From Ulota crispa (taxonomy: Eukaryota > Streptophyta > Bryopsida > Orthotrichales > Orthotrichaceae), in NCBI GenBank assembly GCA_963920765.1, contig OY987243.1, positions 20,579,419 through 20,643,418 of the forward strand: a stretch of DNA of 64,000 nucleotides. The letters run 5' to 3'. Both the position numbers and the translations under genes were made by a program. Shown here piece after piece: positions 1 through 13,200 of this stretch. Numbering within the stretch: the stretch's first letter is position 1; each line of letters starts with the position of its first letter. The notes below the pieces were generated by a model. The model ran no database searches. It was given only the letters and a program-made list of their open reading frames with translations, and was not told where the DNA came from.

Positions 1-1363
1 TTAGTTAATTAGTACTCTTTAAACATGAATTTAACTCTATTTTTGGAAGGACATATGAGCTCTTACATGTACTCTACCATAAACTTGTAGCTTGGCATGT
101 GAAAAATTGTGAAATCTCTTGTGAACATAACCACAAGGATATCAACCAAAAAATGTGCCATTACAGTCTATGTTGCTCAAATGTGCAACTGCAGAGTGCA
201 AGAGTGGCATTCTGATCACAACTTCTTCGATGTCAAGTCAATTGCAAGTGGCTTTGCAAATGATAAGTTAAGGCATTTGCGTGATTTGACTGGACTCAGG
301 CCGTGACCTGCCAATTGATTCCTCATACCATTAGAGTATAATTGCAAATTGCATTGGTATCCTTCTAGATTACCTGCGTCTACATCAATTCTTCAAGGTA
401 GAGGTTGTTTTGAGGGAGTCCAAGTATCTTAACCATACCATTGCAGGAAGCCAGAAGGGGCCGTGCTTCATGATAGAGCTCCAAACTGCTAGAAAGATGT
501 GGAAGGCAATGGAAAGTCCTCAGCCATCTATTGAGGGAAGAAAGCACTTGGAAGAGTACAAAGTAAGTTCATTCCCTCCATACAAGGATCCCTGGATACA
601 TGTGTATTGAAATTGCTTACTTTGATTGTGCAAGTAACTAACTTGTTTGTTGTTGTTCTGAGGGATTCCTTCCGTCCTTAATCACAACCTTTGCAAGTAA
701 GTCGGGCAACGACAAGAAGAAGGGCAATCCTCTTATTCCACTGATGTTCTTGGAGGACGACGCCGGCGTCAAGCAATGGATAGCAATTGAAGAACAATTT
801 GTTAAGGAATGCCTTCCCGACGGCGCCGGGACGGTCATGCTCGCCTGAAACGCAAAGTGGAAACCGCTCATAGAGTACAACTTCAAGCTTTTGTATGGAT
901 TTTGAGTAGAGGACATTAATGAGTTGGCAACTCAAGTGGAAGTGAGAAGGTTTGCATGAAGAGCATTAGGTCCAAGAATGCGGCTCCTGAGAATGCCATC
1001 CTTTCACTCAAGGATGTTGCTTCTCGTGTGAAATACAAGAGAGCAATGAAGAACGAGCTGATGAACCACTATGTTGGCTATCACCTTCCAGCTAAGAAGA
1101 TGGATTATGTCAAGTATCTAGCAATTAAATGGGATGCCCTAATGGCAACCCATAACTTTACGGAGAAGGACGTCTGCCTCTGGACCTCAAAGGCCCTCGA
1201 CAATCAAGCTAGAAAGAAATGGCTAGACGGCCGGTTGAGAGCACTCGTGAAGACTAGCAATCTAGATGACTATCCAGCATGGGTGAAGGATACGTGGTAT
1301 ACCTCAATTGAAATTTCCTCTAATAGCGATGTTGCGCTGCACAGGGAATCAAAGTTTGAGTAG
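1..1363 (+). pseudogene. Unrecognised interrupted coding stretch
   Basis: I do not recognise this gene. Coding-like segments in plus-strand frames lie at about 410-565, 655-955 and 956-1363. The last gives an uninterrupted piece of about 135 residues, rich in Lys and Trp, with the phrases MDYVKYLAIKWDAL and ARKKWLDGRLRAL. Composition is clearly more GC-rich at 660-1300 than in the AT-rich sequence downstream. Several in-frame stops and at least one frame change separate the pieces, so it looks like a decaying gene or a transposon-borne ORF rather than a working one. The first 400 bases hold only a short ORF at 109-306 without recognisable motifs. No domain, signal peptide or membrane segment is visible. 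Direct repeat material begins about 110 bp after the last stop. Confidence 0.35.
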
Positions 1364-1472
1364 TTGTACTTGAACCTCACCATGGATTTCAATGCATGGA
1401 ATATGTCTGATCTCATGGCGGGCCCAAACATTGCTAAATGGCATGAATTGGCCAAATTCTACATGTACTTCT

Positions 1473-1780
1473 GGGTGATTCTAAGAAACACTTGTACTAT
1501 TTTTTGTCCCCTTCACCTCTTGTAGGTGCTTTTTGGCTTGTAACTTTTGCGCAACAAGTTCTTTTGAGCTGAAATTTTAAAGGAAGGTACATGTCATAGT
1601 TACAGGCCTTCAATAATTTTCATGGTTTTTTTAAAATTATTTTACTATTTTTGAATAGCCCCCAAATAGGTGTCTATCTTGGCCATTTTGGGGGTTTTTA
1701 GTACTATTTTGGGTCCAAAAAAGCAAATCTCATGCCACAAATTAGGGAAATTATTCATCACAGAGCATTATATGGATGTA
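1473..1780 (+). repeat. Left copy of a ~310-bp direct repeat
   Basis: The stretch starting at the motif GGGTGATT and ending near the phrase AGAGCATTATATGGAT is repeated in the same orientation at 6130-6441. The copies share long identical blocks, including AATAGCCCCCAAATAGGTGT and GGTCCAAAAAAGCAAATCTC. No coding content is seen. The pair brackets about 4.35 kb of repeat-rich DNA. I see no TG...CA ends and no primer-binding site, so calling these LTRs would go beyond the evidence. Confidence 0.75.
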
Positions 1781-2544
1781 TAGAAGGGTTTCACAAAATT
1801 CTAAATTCCATGCCATGCACACTGGCTCAAAAAGGACATTCTATCTCCCCACCTAAGAGATAGGAAAAAACATTAATCAAAATTTGGTTTACGTGAGGCA
1901 ATGGGTTAGTAGTAGCTCAAAAATGACCATTTCTTGCTTTATTTTTTTGAATTTCTCACTATTTTCTAAAAAGCAAAAAGAAAATTGTCTTTTTATTGGT
2001 AATTTTTGTTCCTCTATTTTTGTGCATAACTTTTAGAATAAAATTTTTCTAGGTCTGAATTTTTGCGAGTATGCTATCTAAAGTGCTTTACAAATTTTTC
2101 ATATTTTATTTTATTTTAAAAATATATATCTCAAATGCTCATAGTACTACCTAGTACTACCAATTTTAAGGGTGTTTGAGACAAAACAATGGAGTGTTTC
2201 TTGGAATCACCCTTCTGCTTCATGTTTGAGAAATCGTAGAAAGTAGGAAAAGCGGTGCGTGCAATGACATTGAAGGAGAGTCAACTGTAGAAGTTTTTGA
2301 ACTCCCTAGAGATGATAGAAGCCGGCAGCCGGCGTCCAAAAACAGTTGCTCGATCACCAGCCGTGATCTTTACAGATGTCAAAGGGTTGGTATCAATAAG
2401 GAGCCATCTAGCCAAGCGGCAAAAGGAGACTAGGAAGAAGATTTGGTCCACACACTTAGTGAACTATTATCCTCTACCATTGGACAAGTTTCCTAAACCG
2501 GCTACTGGGTCGAGATTTAATTGTCACATAGTCTTCCTGTACAG
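1781..2544. other. AT-rich DNA, no gene seen
   Basis: AT-rich sequence with many A and T runs. The only ORF of note (2297-2548, plus, 83 residues) has no recognisable motif and runs into the minisatellite. I see no RNA gene or regulatory site. Confidence 0.5.
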
Positions 2545-2547
2545 CTA

Positions 2548-3075
2548 ATGAAAATGCCCATGTAGTGAAAATTTCTAGGTACTTGAAGATAGATGCCTTG
2601 GTAGTGAAAAGGCCCTAATAATGGAAGTGCTCTTGCAATGAAAATGCCCGCTTAGTGAAAATGGCCTTGTGGTGAAAATGCCCTTGAAGTAGAATTGATC
2701 TCGGAGTGAAAATGGCCTTGCAATGAAAATGCCCTTGTAGTAAAAATGTCCTTGTAATGAATTTGATTTTAGCACTAAGTTGACCTCATAGAGAAAAAGC
2801 CCTTGTAGTAAAAATGCCCTCATAGGGAAATTGCCCTTGCATTCTAAATGCCAAGAAGTCAAAATGCCCATGTAGTAAAAATGACCTTCTAGTGATCATA
2901 ATGCCTTGATAATAAAAATGACCTCTTTGTAACAATGCCCTTGTAGTGAAAATGGCCTCGCAGTGAAAATGCCCTTGTTGTAAAAATGTCCTTAAATTGT
3001 TGTTGAGCTTGGAGTGCAATTGACCTTGGAGTGAAAGTGCCCTTTTAGTGATAATGCCCTTGTAATGAAAATATT
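2548..3075. repeat. 18-bp minisatellite, about 29 imperfect units
   Basis: The sequence is an imperfect tandem array whose consensus unit is close to GTGAAAATGCCCTTGTAG, with variants such as AATGGCCTTG and AATGTCCTTG. The 18-bp period can be followed across roughly 530 bp. Because the unit is a multiple of three, two overlapping minus-strand frames stay open (2575-2871 and 2786-3094) and give a peptide with six-residue periodicity built on motifs such as YKGIF and RPFSL. I read these frames as by-products of the repeat rather than as genes. Confidence 0.85.
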
Positions 3076-3099
3076 TAGGAGTAAAAAATGTCATTTGGG

Positions 3100-3985
3100 T
3101 AAAAAAATTGTGTTGGTAGAAAATAAATATTATTTTTTTGTGTGAAAAATTGTGTCATTTTTTTTATTGCATGGGTAAAAAACTCTGTGGGTATTGAAAA
3201 AAAAATCTATGTTGTAAGGGAATGTTTTGTAAATAAAGACAAATGTTTAGTGCATGGGTAAAATTTGAAATTGGAGTGTGCTGACAAAAAGTAAGAAATA
3301 ATTTCTTGCAGAGGAAATGTTTTGCGTAATTGGACTTGATCTCAATTTCCGTCCCGTCAGACCGAAGGGTGCCTATACTAGTGTGTATATATGTGTATAT
3401 ATGTATATTTATGTGTTTGCTGCGTGTGCTTAAATTCTCATGTGTCCATATCATTCCCGCTTTGAAGAAAAATGAAAAAAACTACTTGATTTTGAGCAAT
3501 TTTATCCATTTGAAAACATGAGTATTTTGCAAGTTAGTCTCCTTTTTCTTAAAGCCATAATTTTGTTATATATCGTCTTCAATAAACAAAAAACCCAACT
3601 CTAAAGTAGGTGCATTTGCAAAGGTTTTTGAATCTACATGGTTGTGACTTTTTCATGTTACGCCAAGTCTCAATTTTGTTGCAATAAGTTATAAAAAAAT
3701 TATTGTTAAAAGGCTTTTGTTTCAAAATGAAAACGCAAAAAGATACTAGCACGTGTTTTGCATTGATATCTCAAATTGGGTGTGCCGACCTTTTTCCTTG
3801 CCAACTTTTGCAACATTTTGCATACATATTGCAAAAGATAACTACAGTCCCTTGAGAATCCGGTTCTTCCCTTAGTTAGAATAGGAGACCAGTAGTGTCA
3901 CTTTACTAGTAAGTTGTTTGTTTTTGAGTATATTTGGCTTTCTGATTTTCCCTCATCCAGCAGTAGAACTTATAGACTGACGGGA
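3100..3985. other. AT-rich DNA, no gene seen
   Basis: AT-rich sequence with poly-A and poly-T tracts and an alternating TATA/GTAT stretch near 3385-3415. The ORFs on both strands (3164-3454 minus, 3330-3521 plus) overlap each other and show no motif. Confidence 0.5.
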
Positions 3986-4250
3986 TAAGGTAGAAATACC
4001 ATAAACGATTAAAATAAGCCACTTTAGCCTGTAAGATATGGGGATTTCTTGAGAAATTATGCTCAATTTGTGGAGGAACAAGGATAAGGAAGAGTGCAAA
4101 AAAGAAAAAGAAAAATTACTCAAGAATGAATATTTTATGCAACATAAATATGGATTTAGGGTTTGGACTGATTCTGGTTTCATAAATGCACCTTAAACGG
4201 CTACCTCTAGTATCTTGTTCCAAAATAGGTTTGAACCAATCAAAGGGGGT
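3986..4250. mobile_element. Partial MITE copy related to 53723-54100
   Basis: The sequence begins with TAAGGTAGAAATACCATAAA, identical to both ends of the small element at 53723-54100. Its next 260 bases match that element in reverse complement, including blocks corresponding to AACCCTAAATCCA and GCATAAAATATTCATTCTTGAG. The matching inverted end is not found beyond 4250, so this copy is truncated or has been joined to other sequence. A further short shared phrase (CTGAAAAAAGATTCT) lies near 4290. Confidence 0.7.
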
Positions 4251-5254
4251 TTTTAACCGCTTAACGTCTAGGATGACGTTTTTTGTCCTTTCACTCTGAA
4301 AAAAGATTCTGCAACCCAAAAAGAAACTGTTTTTCATCTGGCTTTTTTGAAAAGTGATTTTAAATGCATAGTGCATCATGGAAGGCAAAAACAAAAATCA
4401 TCAAATACGCCCATATTTTCAAATATCCCAAGTTGTGAGAAAATTTAAAATCACAATGTTAGGTCCCAAGCTGCCCCTATTGCAATTTTCATGGAACCAA
4501 CAAGCACTTTTGACTTTTGCAACTTTTTGAAGCATTGTTATTGGCGCTCATTTGCAAAAACACGGAAGCTACGATTGGGCAGACCATGGTGACCTAGCAC
4601 ATGCTCAAGGGTTAAGTTTATATGCAGTGCATTAAATTTTTAGCATTTGGCAGCATTTTCATGTTTATTCAGCATCTGTATTTGCAATATTTTGTGTGGA
4701 GTAAAATTGCTTCGGGAATGGTTGTATTTTAATGAAAGTATTTTTAGTGTACTTATATATCTTGAATGTTGGTGACGATTGGAAGTTGAAATTTGAAATA
4801 AGAGTAAGCTTAAAATCATTTTTTGCAAAGAGTATTGAGAAATCTGCTAAGCGGGTACTATTAAGCCATAAATTCCCAAGGCTCTAAATCTTGGTGTTTG
4901 AAAAAGTTCAGGAAACTTTGAAACCCTATTTTAGACACACATTTAATTGTGTTAAGATTTTTTTTTTATAGAAAAGTTGAAGGCTAAAGTTAGCTTCAGC
5001 ATTCAATTTTAACCCTTAAATGATCATTGGGCATAGTACTCATTATGCTGTATAATTGGCATTTGCTACCAATAAGAAGTTTCAATTACAGATCTCAAGT
5101 AGCTCACTAGAACTATTTTATCTGTTCTTCAACTTCTTTGTTGGTCTCAAATGTAATAAAATTGTGAATCTATTCCAAATACTAGAAATGGACGTCGTAT
5201 TGGACTAGTTGCGGGACTAGTTATAGCAGCACGCTTAGACATTTAGGAGTTAAT
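4251..5254. other. AT-rich DNA, no gene seen
   Basis: No supported gene. The phrase around 4866-4930 (CCAAGGCTCTAAATCTTGGTG and following) resembles 6070-6120, so older dispersed repeat material is probably present. Confidence 0.45.
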
Positions 5255-6060
5255 GTCCCTCATACCTTATTCCAATTCTTTTTGGTGGAAGCTAAAGTGC
5301 AAGCATACTTTTGTGTCATGAATAGTGTTGTGAATACTATCACAAGAGCCTATGTCAAGTTGCCACATTGAAAAGATGGGTGTCAAGTTGAGAATAAAGT
5401 AAAGATTTCCCTTGGACACATCTTTGGGCAGTTTGGGTCCTTTAACTGAATTTTTGTCATCTAACAAAGTTCAAAATTGCTATTGAACTAATTTCACTTG
5501 GAGAGACCTTATTATAGAAATTAGAATTCATTCACCATGGAATTATTTTTCATCCATAGTGAGTTTTGGTCATTAATTGAAGCTAAAAAGTTTCTTTGTA
5601 CTAGGCAGTTGCAACTTGATAGTTGTGTTGTAGGCTCATTTGTGAAATTGTGGTCATGAATTTGGAAGGGAGGCCATTAGATTTCAAGTAACAACAATAA
5701 ACACTATAGCATCTTAAGTGGTATTTTCTCAAATTTGTATCCAAATGTTGCCAAGTTGCATTAGAAGTTTTGAGCAACTCCAAAAAAAGCAAACAATTCC
5801 ATACTCATCCACATTCAATCAAAAATGTCTTAAAATCCATTTGGCCATTTTGGATTTTTTTCTTGGATTGCGCTATCTAGAAGATTTGAAGTTCAAGGTT
5901 TTACAATTACAGTTTTGTTTTGAAGTTTAATTTTGATCTTATAGAGACATTTCAAAATTTTCAAACTACCTTCCAAAAACAAGAAAAACACCCAAGTCAA
6001 CTTTCTTGTTTGGCTTTCAGATGACATTGTCAAAAAAACTTCAAAAAGTCATGCAAACCT
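5255..6060 (+). repeat. Dispersed repeat, copy A
   Basis: This stretch is related, in the same orientation, to 24410-25385. Shared blocks include TTTTGGTGGAAGCTAAA, GCCTATG...GTTGCCACATTG, GGCTCATTTGTGAAATTGTG and AAGTGACAACAATAAAC or close variants. Alignment by eye shows substitutions and small gaps throughout, so the copies are old. No open frame of useful length is conserved between them. The family is unknown to me. Confidence 0.65.
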
Positions 6061-6129
6061 TAAACCCTAGATGCCTAAGGCACCAAATTTTGGTGTTTAC
6101 AAAACTTTGAAATCTTACCAAAGATAAAG

Positions 6130-6441
6130 GGGTGATTGCAAGAAACACTAGTACTATTTTGTGTCTTCTTGCTCTCTTGGGGGTGCTTTTTGGCTTGTAA
6201 CATTTGCTTAGCAAGTTCTTTTGAGCTGAAATTTCAGAAGAAGGTACATGTCATAGACTCATAGTCACAGACCTTCTGTAATTTTTGCGGTTCTTAAAAA
6301 ATTATTTTACTATTTTTGAATAGCCCCCAAATAGGTGTCTACCTTGGCCATTTTGGAGGTTTTTAGTACTATTTTGGGTCCAAAAAAGCAAATCTCATGC
6401 CACAAATTAGGGGAGTTGTTCATCATAGAGCATTGCATGGA
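6130..6441 (+). repeat. Right copy of the ~310-bp direct repeat
   Basis: Direct counterpart of 1473-1780. It also starts at GGGTGATT followed by AAGAAACACTAGTACTATTTT, and ends near AGAGCATTGCATGGAT. Differences are scattered substitutions and short gaps. Confidence 0.75.
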
Positions 6442-7239
6442 TACAGCACCAGTAGGAAATGGTGGAAAAAAGCTGTTATTCAACACAAAGTTTTGTTTAA
6501 AATGATGTATTCTAGAAACAAAAGAGCATGAAGTTGGATTTGTTGAGTTCTGCGTTGAGAACGTTGTGGAAACGTCATGTTCCGCTTGTTATACATCTTG
6601 TTAGAGTTTGAAAATCTCTATTCTCATTAACACAGTACGTTGTTCAAGTTTTAACGTACATGGCTTTTTTGAAAATATTTTTTTGCCACGTGTGTTAACT
6701 CTGATTAGTTCAAAATCTATTTATGAATTTTGAGCGTTTTATTGATGCGTGTCTTACAATAAACGGCCGATACATAAGGTTTTACTATTGAATGCCTTAC
6801 TGACACGTGGTTTCTCATCAGTTTGGATGGATGAAGATTTCTACGCACGTGGCTCATTTGGTACAGCTTTCATTCCAAAATCCTAGATGATAAGTGATGT
6901 ATTGCAATGTTGCCATATCACTCTATCCATCCAATTCTATCATAATATACTGAATATGAAGAGTTCAACAAGTTTAGCAGATAAAGACACTAATTGTCAA
7001 AATACGTAATCCACATGGACACACAACAATAACATTAAACACATCAACTTCTTAAAACAAATTCATCCCTCATAAGAAATCTACCACTCACGAAGTACTC
7101 CTTCAAACCTGTAACAGACACAAGCATTTGCATGAACATCATTTTCATCATACTACAGTAACGTCAAAGCAAAACATGACTTCACCCATATCCATAAGCA
7201 CACACTTCTGATAAATTTGGCAAAGAAACACAAAACTAC
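6442..7239. other. Intergenic, nothing recognised
   Basis: AT-rich sequence with no supported gene, RNA or repeat boundary. It precedes the 3' side of the decayed minus-strand gene. Confidence 0.5.
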
Positions 7240-10200
7240 TCAAAATAATGAGGTCATCGTCTTTGAATATAAATTCAATAGAAAAAGCACATGAGTCCTT
7301 CCACTCTTCCTATGTAACTGCAATTGAAGGTCAGTCTTCCAATTCTGGCAGTGCTGGCCACCATATATTGAAGTTCTTTTCCTTTGCTTCACCCAAGCTT
7401 GCAGCTGGCACTTTTCCATTATCATCAACCTCCACCCACGCAAGAGGCTCATGTGGTGCTAAAACGCAATTCAACTGCATGCGAATGAATTTTGTATGAG
7501 GACCACATGGCATTAAGGTGGTGTCAATGTCAAAGTCTTCAATAATCACAGATCCAAGTGCCAGTAATACCTAGGGCATGAATCTCTTAGAAGGAATACG
7601 TCTAACCGTTCCTCGCTCTCTACCTGCTAAGATTTCCACCTTTAGAGAAGCTTCTTAAGATCAAAACATTATATTAGTATAAGACATGCACTCCTTCAGT
7701 ATTAATACTGAAACCAACAAATACAACATTGTACTAAACTAGAATTTGCTACTACTAATACAGGGAAAAGTAAATGGTTTCAGACAGTACTATGTGATTA
7801 GATCATTAGAAGTAACAGTGATTCACTAACCGGATCTGACCACACCCTAGAGCTGTTGAGCTTCATTTTCCCTTTTGCAAGCAGCCAAACATATTGTCAG
7901 AGGATGCAAGGCCCATCCAATGCATATTGTTTGGGTTGTAGAGGTTTTGGGGAACATTTATGTCTTCTTATTCCCATTACTTAAACAATATTGGTGAATC
8001 CCACATGCCTACCTCAAATTCTCAATGTGTCTCTTTCACATTGGAGACTCAGTCAACAAAGAAGTACGTGAAGTCATATAAATCCTTGTAATCAAACAGT
8101 CAGTAGTACTTGCTATACAAAAACATTCTCCTATACAGCATCATGGGTACCACAACAAGAAAATGCACATATGGAAATGAAGTGAATTGTTTACTCTTCT
8201 AGACTAAGAGGTCTCTTTCTTGAACTCACCTTCACTGTCTTCTTGTTTTCCCTCAACCTCGCGGGATTCAACTTCTTGCGTCCACTCCTGTCCTTTTTCT
8301 CAACACTTTCTTTCTCCATTGCATTATCTTTGTCAGGGTCTTCTTCCAAAAGCAATAGCTTCTCCAAGCAACTTGGGAGTGTTTTTTGCTTCTTTGCCAT
8401 CGGTTTGTCTTCATCAAATATTGCCGTCACTTGGGCTCTCATTTTCTGAATCACAGATTGGATGTAAATGTGCCGTCCTATATAATATGTTTACCATTAC
8501 TAAACCTTATGCATAGCAGCATTCAAATCACTGAATTAGACTATAGTACTTTGAAATAAACATACTTCAAACTACGACGACTTCCGCAGATGTCAATGAC
8601 ATGGGAAGCGGATGGAGTCTTTTGTGCTTACAATGTTGTTGTTTCATGATATGTACGTGATAATCTATATAATCATTGAATTCTAGAAGTAAACTATACA
8701 TTCTTTTTTCCCAATTCTTGTTACTAACATTGATACCCATTAAGTTTTGAAATCCTACTAGCCTCCTACATTCAAATTGCATTGCATATGTGGTTATGTT
8801 CTTGTTGTAAAACCTACACACATTTCATACTACTACTGATCAAATCCCTGTAATTATGACCCAAAGTTGTAGTCTTATGTGTGACTTGATCCGATTCATA
8901 ATGTGTATGAAAGGTATTTTTTACTTATTTGCTTCTCCCCAAGATTTGGTTCTACTGTTGCAGTCACTGGATCAGGTTGTATTGAAGAGGGTCCTTGCAC
9001 TAGCGATTTTCTTGCAAGGCAAGATGAAGAGGGCCCCGCCTCACTAGCGTTGATCGACTTCATCAAGGGTCCTCCACCGGCTGCCAACATAGGAGCCGCC
9101 ACCGGCCCTCGTGGTCCTTTCTGGTGCGTACCCATGGATTTCATTGACTGTACCTCAGGCTCAACGACACTTGCCACGTCTTCCAATTCTTCATCACTAT
9201 TGTCATCCTCAGAAAAGTTGTTGGACTGGTCCGAGTTTCTATTCTTGTCGTTATCTGATTCAGAATCATCCTCCAAGTCTTCATAGTCAATAACCGTGGG
9301 ATTCTCTGCCATTGCTGGTGTCAACTACAATCTTACTGTGGCTGGCCGTTCCAGCCATAGTCGACGTTGAAGGAGTCTTCCCTAGACTCAGTTTGCTAAG
9401 TTGTTTTAGTACACCCTCCAATATGTTGGCCTCCAATATATTTAGCTTGGGCTTCCATTTTTGCATAAACTCCTTGGCTACTTCAAGACACTTTGTCAAG
9501 TCCGTGCAAACCATTGCCGCAATTTTGCTTGACACTGTCAACACACGCAGACGTTTTTGCTTTGCTGCCTCCTCTTAAATGAGTGCCCACTTACTATCGA
9601 TGGCTTCTTTTATCTCGTTGCTGTAAGGGTCACGTTGCAGCTTTGTAGCCTAAAGAGGGCATATCAAATACATACAACTTCTAATACATGCAAAACACAA
9701 GTAGAATTGGATGTCGTATTTCACACTCCAAACTAGACCTCACGGAATGCAGAAGTAACACTATTGTAAAGGTTGTGATGCACTACAAAATTGTACACAA
9801 CAATAAAACAAAATGTGGGAGCATTCACTGCCACGCACTTCTAACTCTAACATCTAAATTATACATGTTATCGACTATGTTTATGATATGTTAATTATAT
9901 AGGTGACTCACTAGCATAGACAGTCATAAACTTTTAAGATCAATGCCAGCATACACTATCACAGCAAACCTCAGCAATTTAAGATCAGTTGAATTTCAAA
10001 GCAGCTAATGCTATCAAACAGCAAGAAAAAAAGGAAACTCACCAACTCAAGTGTAACAGTCTTCTCCAAAGCCTTCTTGGTTGTATTTTTTGTTGCACAA
10101 CCTTTAGAAATACTTGCCATTTGCTTCAACTTCTCCCTCACCTGCTTGCTAGCTTGGCGCTCTATCAGTACATTCCAGTATTCCTGTTTTAGATCTGTGG

Positions 10201-13200
10201 GTTTAGATTCTCCATTTTTTAACATCACATTCAAATTGTACCAGAAGGTGATAAGGCTCCCCCCCCGCCTTACTCTTCAACCACATATTGCAAAGCTTCT
10301 TGCACTCTCCAAGGTATTTGTAATCGTGTTGCTATCTGTCCCACATTCATTGCTTTGCCTCTTCCGTTTGCCAATCCCAACCTTCACACGGATTCATATC
10401 CTTCACAAACAAACTAACGTTGTTTTGGAAAAACTTTACCATTAAACTTGTAGGCTCTCCGCGTTTATTTAGTGTAAGGAGTCGACGTGGCTCCTATGGC
10501 TAATGATTGTGTTCACCTACAAATCGTGACAAAGATGGTGGTGAACTGGCACGTCCTTTGCCCTTACTTGCATTTGTATTAGCCGCAAGTGACTGCGACA
10601 TGGCATGTCCATATGTGTCAGCTGGCAAGGGCAATCGTCTGTCGTAATTTCTTCGCTAAGAACAAAACTCTTCCTCCATTTCCCAACCCTTGCTAGGATA
10701 ACCTCTTCCCATTTCGTCATACGCGTCTGCAAGTCCCACAAGCTCAGTTGAAAGATTCTCCCAACATGTGGTCAATTGACTTCACTATTATACACATAAC
10801 CGGAGCATATGAATTGAATAGTTATATTTTTAGCATTACAGGTTCTTAAGTTTTTCTCCATTTTCATTTAATGTGTTTACTCAAATTGCATTAAAACAAC
10901 ATGCTTGGGGTTAGTCCCGTAGGCTGATGACAATGACACCTTTCCTTTGCATTACTGTAATATGGTCACACAGAACCACAGCATGTTAATCTCAAAAATG
11001 TGATTTAGAAAAATATTGACTTGACATTCTCCATTCCACCTTGCAAAGTCAATGTTGCTTAGCTGTTTTTCTGCATGAAAGGAATTTTTTTTGTCCTGCA
11101 TTGAATGAGAATATCTGGTTTTCATACCTTATGATTTCAGAAAGTACCATACTCATGTGGTATTACAATGAATTACAAAAATGTTTCAATATATTTTGTA
11201 GTTTATGCTTCTCATGACAATGGGATTAAGAACATGTAATTGTAACATAGAGACCTAACAACGCGGTTCTAATCTATTATGACATTGACGTATATTTCCA
11301 ACAAATACAGCATGTGTGTTTGATCGGTGGTAAATTGGGCAGTACATATAATTTTAGCAGTAATCATCATTCACAAGCTTCATGAATTTTGACACAATTG
11401 TGGTGAAAGCAAACTTGCATACCTCTTTGATTGCCGTATTGATTGTGGTGGTCGTAATGACCACTTGATCCAATGTAGCGTCCCCTCGACTATTGAACTC
11501 CTGTCTTGGAGGATAATGGTGGGATGACCAGGATGCATGAAATCCTCCACCGCCATGTGTTGCATGAATTAACAAATGCTGATGACAACTGTCATCTATC
11601 CAATCCGATTCAAGTAATCCATGGTATTCTCCCAATCAATGACCTCCCTCTCCAGGACGAGATTGTCCCACGTTGCGGTGGTTGCATCCATTGGCTTTGA
11701 CATCCCTTCTCTCTTCTTCTACTGAACGTCTTGGCAACTATTGTTGCAACTCCAGTGCATCTGTAGTCTCTTGATCTAGCAAGTCAACATTTTGTTGGGA
11801 AATGAGGTCATCGGGCCGGTCATCATTGTGAACAACCTCCTTTGTTAGTCACTTGCTTTTTTTCTTCTTGGACCCACTGACATTCTTCATGGTGCTGTGC
11901 AATGGCTTTCCAGGCCAATGGCAAAAGCTTTCATGTACCTATTCATAACCACAAGAATGATTGAGATAATTATAAATGCCTGACCTTGGAAGTACACGCT
12001 ATTGAAAAAAGTGTGTTTGGTATTTGGAAATCAAGTTCACCTAATGAAACTTTCCACAAAACACTCCAATTATGCTGCAGTAGTACATCATTCTTATATG
12101 ATAATTTTTGATTTCCACATTCTTTGACTTCAAAATCATGCAATACATAAATATATTAGGTTCAGAGACCATCAACATCCATGTTGCATACACAACAAAA
12201 TAACACATGAATGACCTTATTAAACTTCACAAATCCAGAATAATTTGAACAAACCTTTGTCAAAATAATAGAAAACAACGCGTTACTAATATGGTAGTTT
12301 CAAGGGAGATTTGTATAGATAAACAAAGAAATGTGACAAAATACAGTGATAACTTACAAAAAATAATATTCTTAGCTTGTCATGTTCAAAACATGTAATT
12401 TTTGATCAATTAATCAATATAAGCGCATTTGCGTCTTTGAAACACGTCTCCCGGAAGTACATCGCTGAACACAGTAGGCCGCTACATGGAGTTTTTGTAA
12501 CAATAGTAATAAACAAGACCTACGTCAATGACGTTTCCCCCAAATGAAACACAGGCAAGTACATACAACAATTCTGTCTTTAGGGATTTGGCAATCGTTT
12601 CTAACATGGAATAGGTCTAAAGGAACTGCGTCAAAGTAGAATGTAGATAGCAGTAGCAATGATTTCTATTTCTAAACACTTTCATCCTTATTTCCAACAA
12701 AGATGGCCTACACGCTTACAAAGCTTCAAAAGCAACCACACCACATCAACTACATCGCCGCCGTAACCCTAAATTCATGCATTGTAACACATGTGTTCTA
12801 GCTCACAAGAAAAATGTACGCAACCTTAGCACGCAAAGGTTCCAATATTGGCGGACCCAACTTTCTACAACAAATTGTCACTTGCATTCTTATTGCACAT
12901 AAGAAACTTCACGAACTCGACAAGTCACAAAATCTAAAAATAAACACATAATTTTTGGGTTGCACTCACTTTTTGGACCACCAAAGTGCCGCTACCAGTT
13001 GCTGTTGCGCTCTCCAGTGGTTGCGCAATTGTATAGCTTTGCCTTGTCCTACAAACTGCCACGGACTTTTGCGTTGGTGTATTTGCCTTCTGAGTTCTTT
13101 GCAGCACTGGTGGATTCATCACTTCAATCACAAACAAGGTAGCTTCACTAGAAAACAATGGGCGGAGCTGAGCAGCATCAAGAAATCCTGATGCAAGTAA

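Noticed and set aside
3385-3415. Alternating TGTATATATG stretch as a promoter or microsatellite
   Set aside because: Short and imperfect; no gene follows it.
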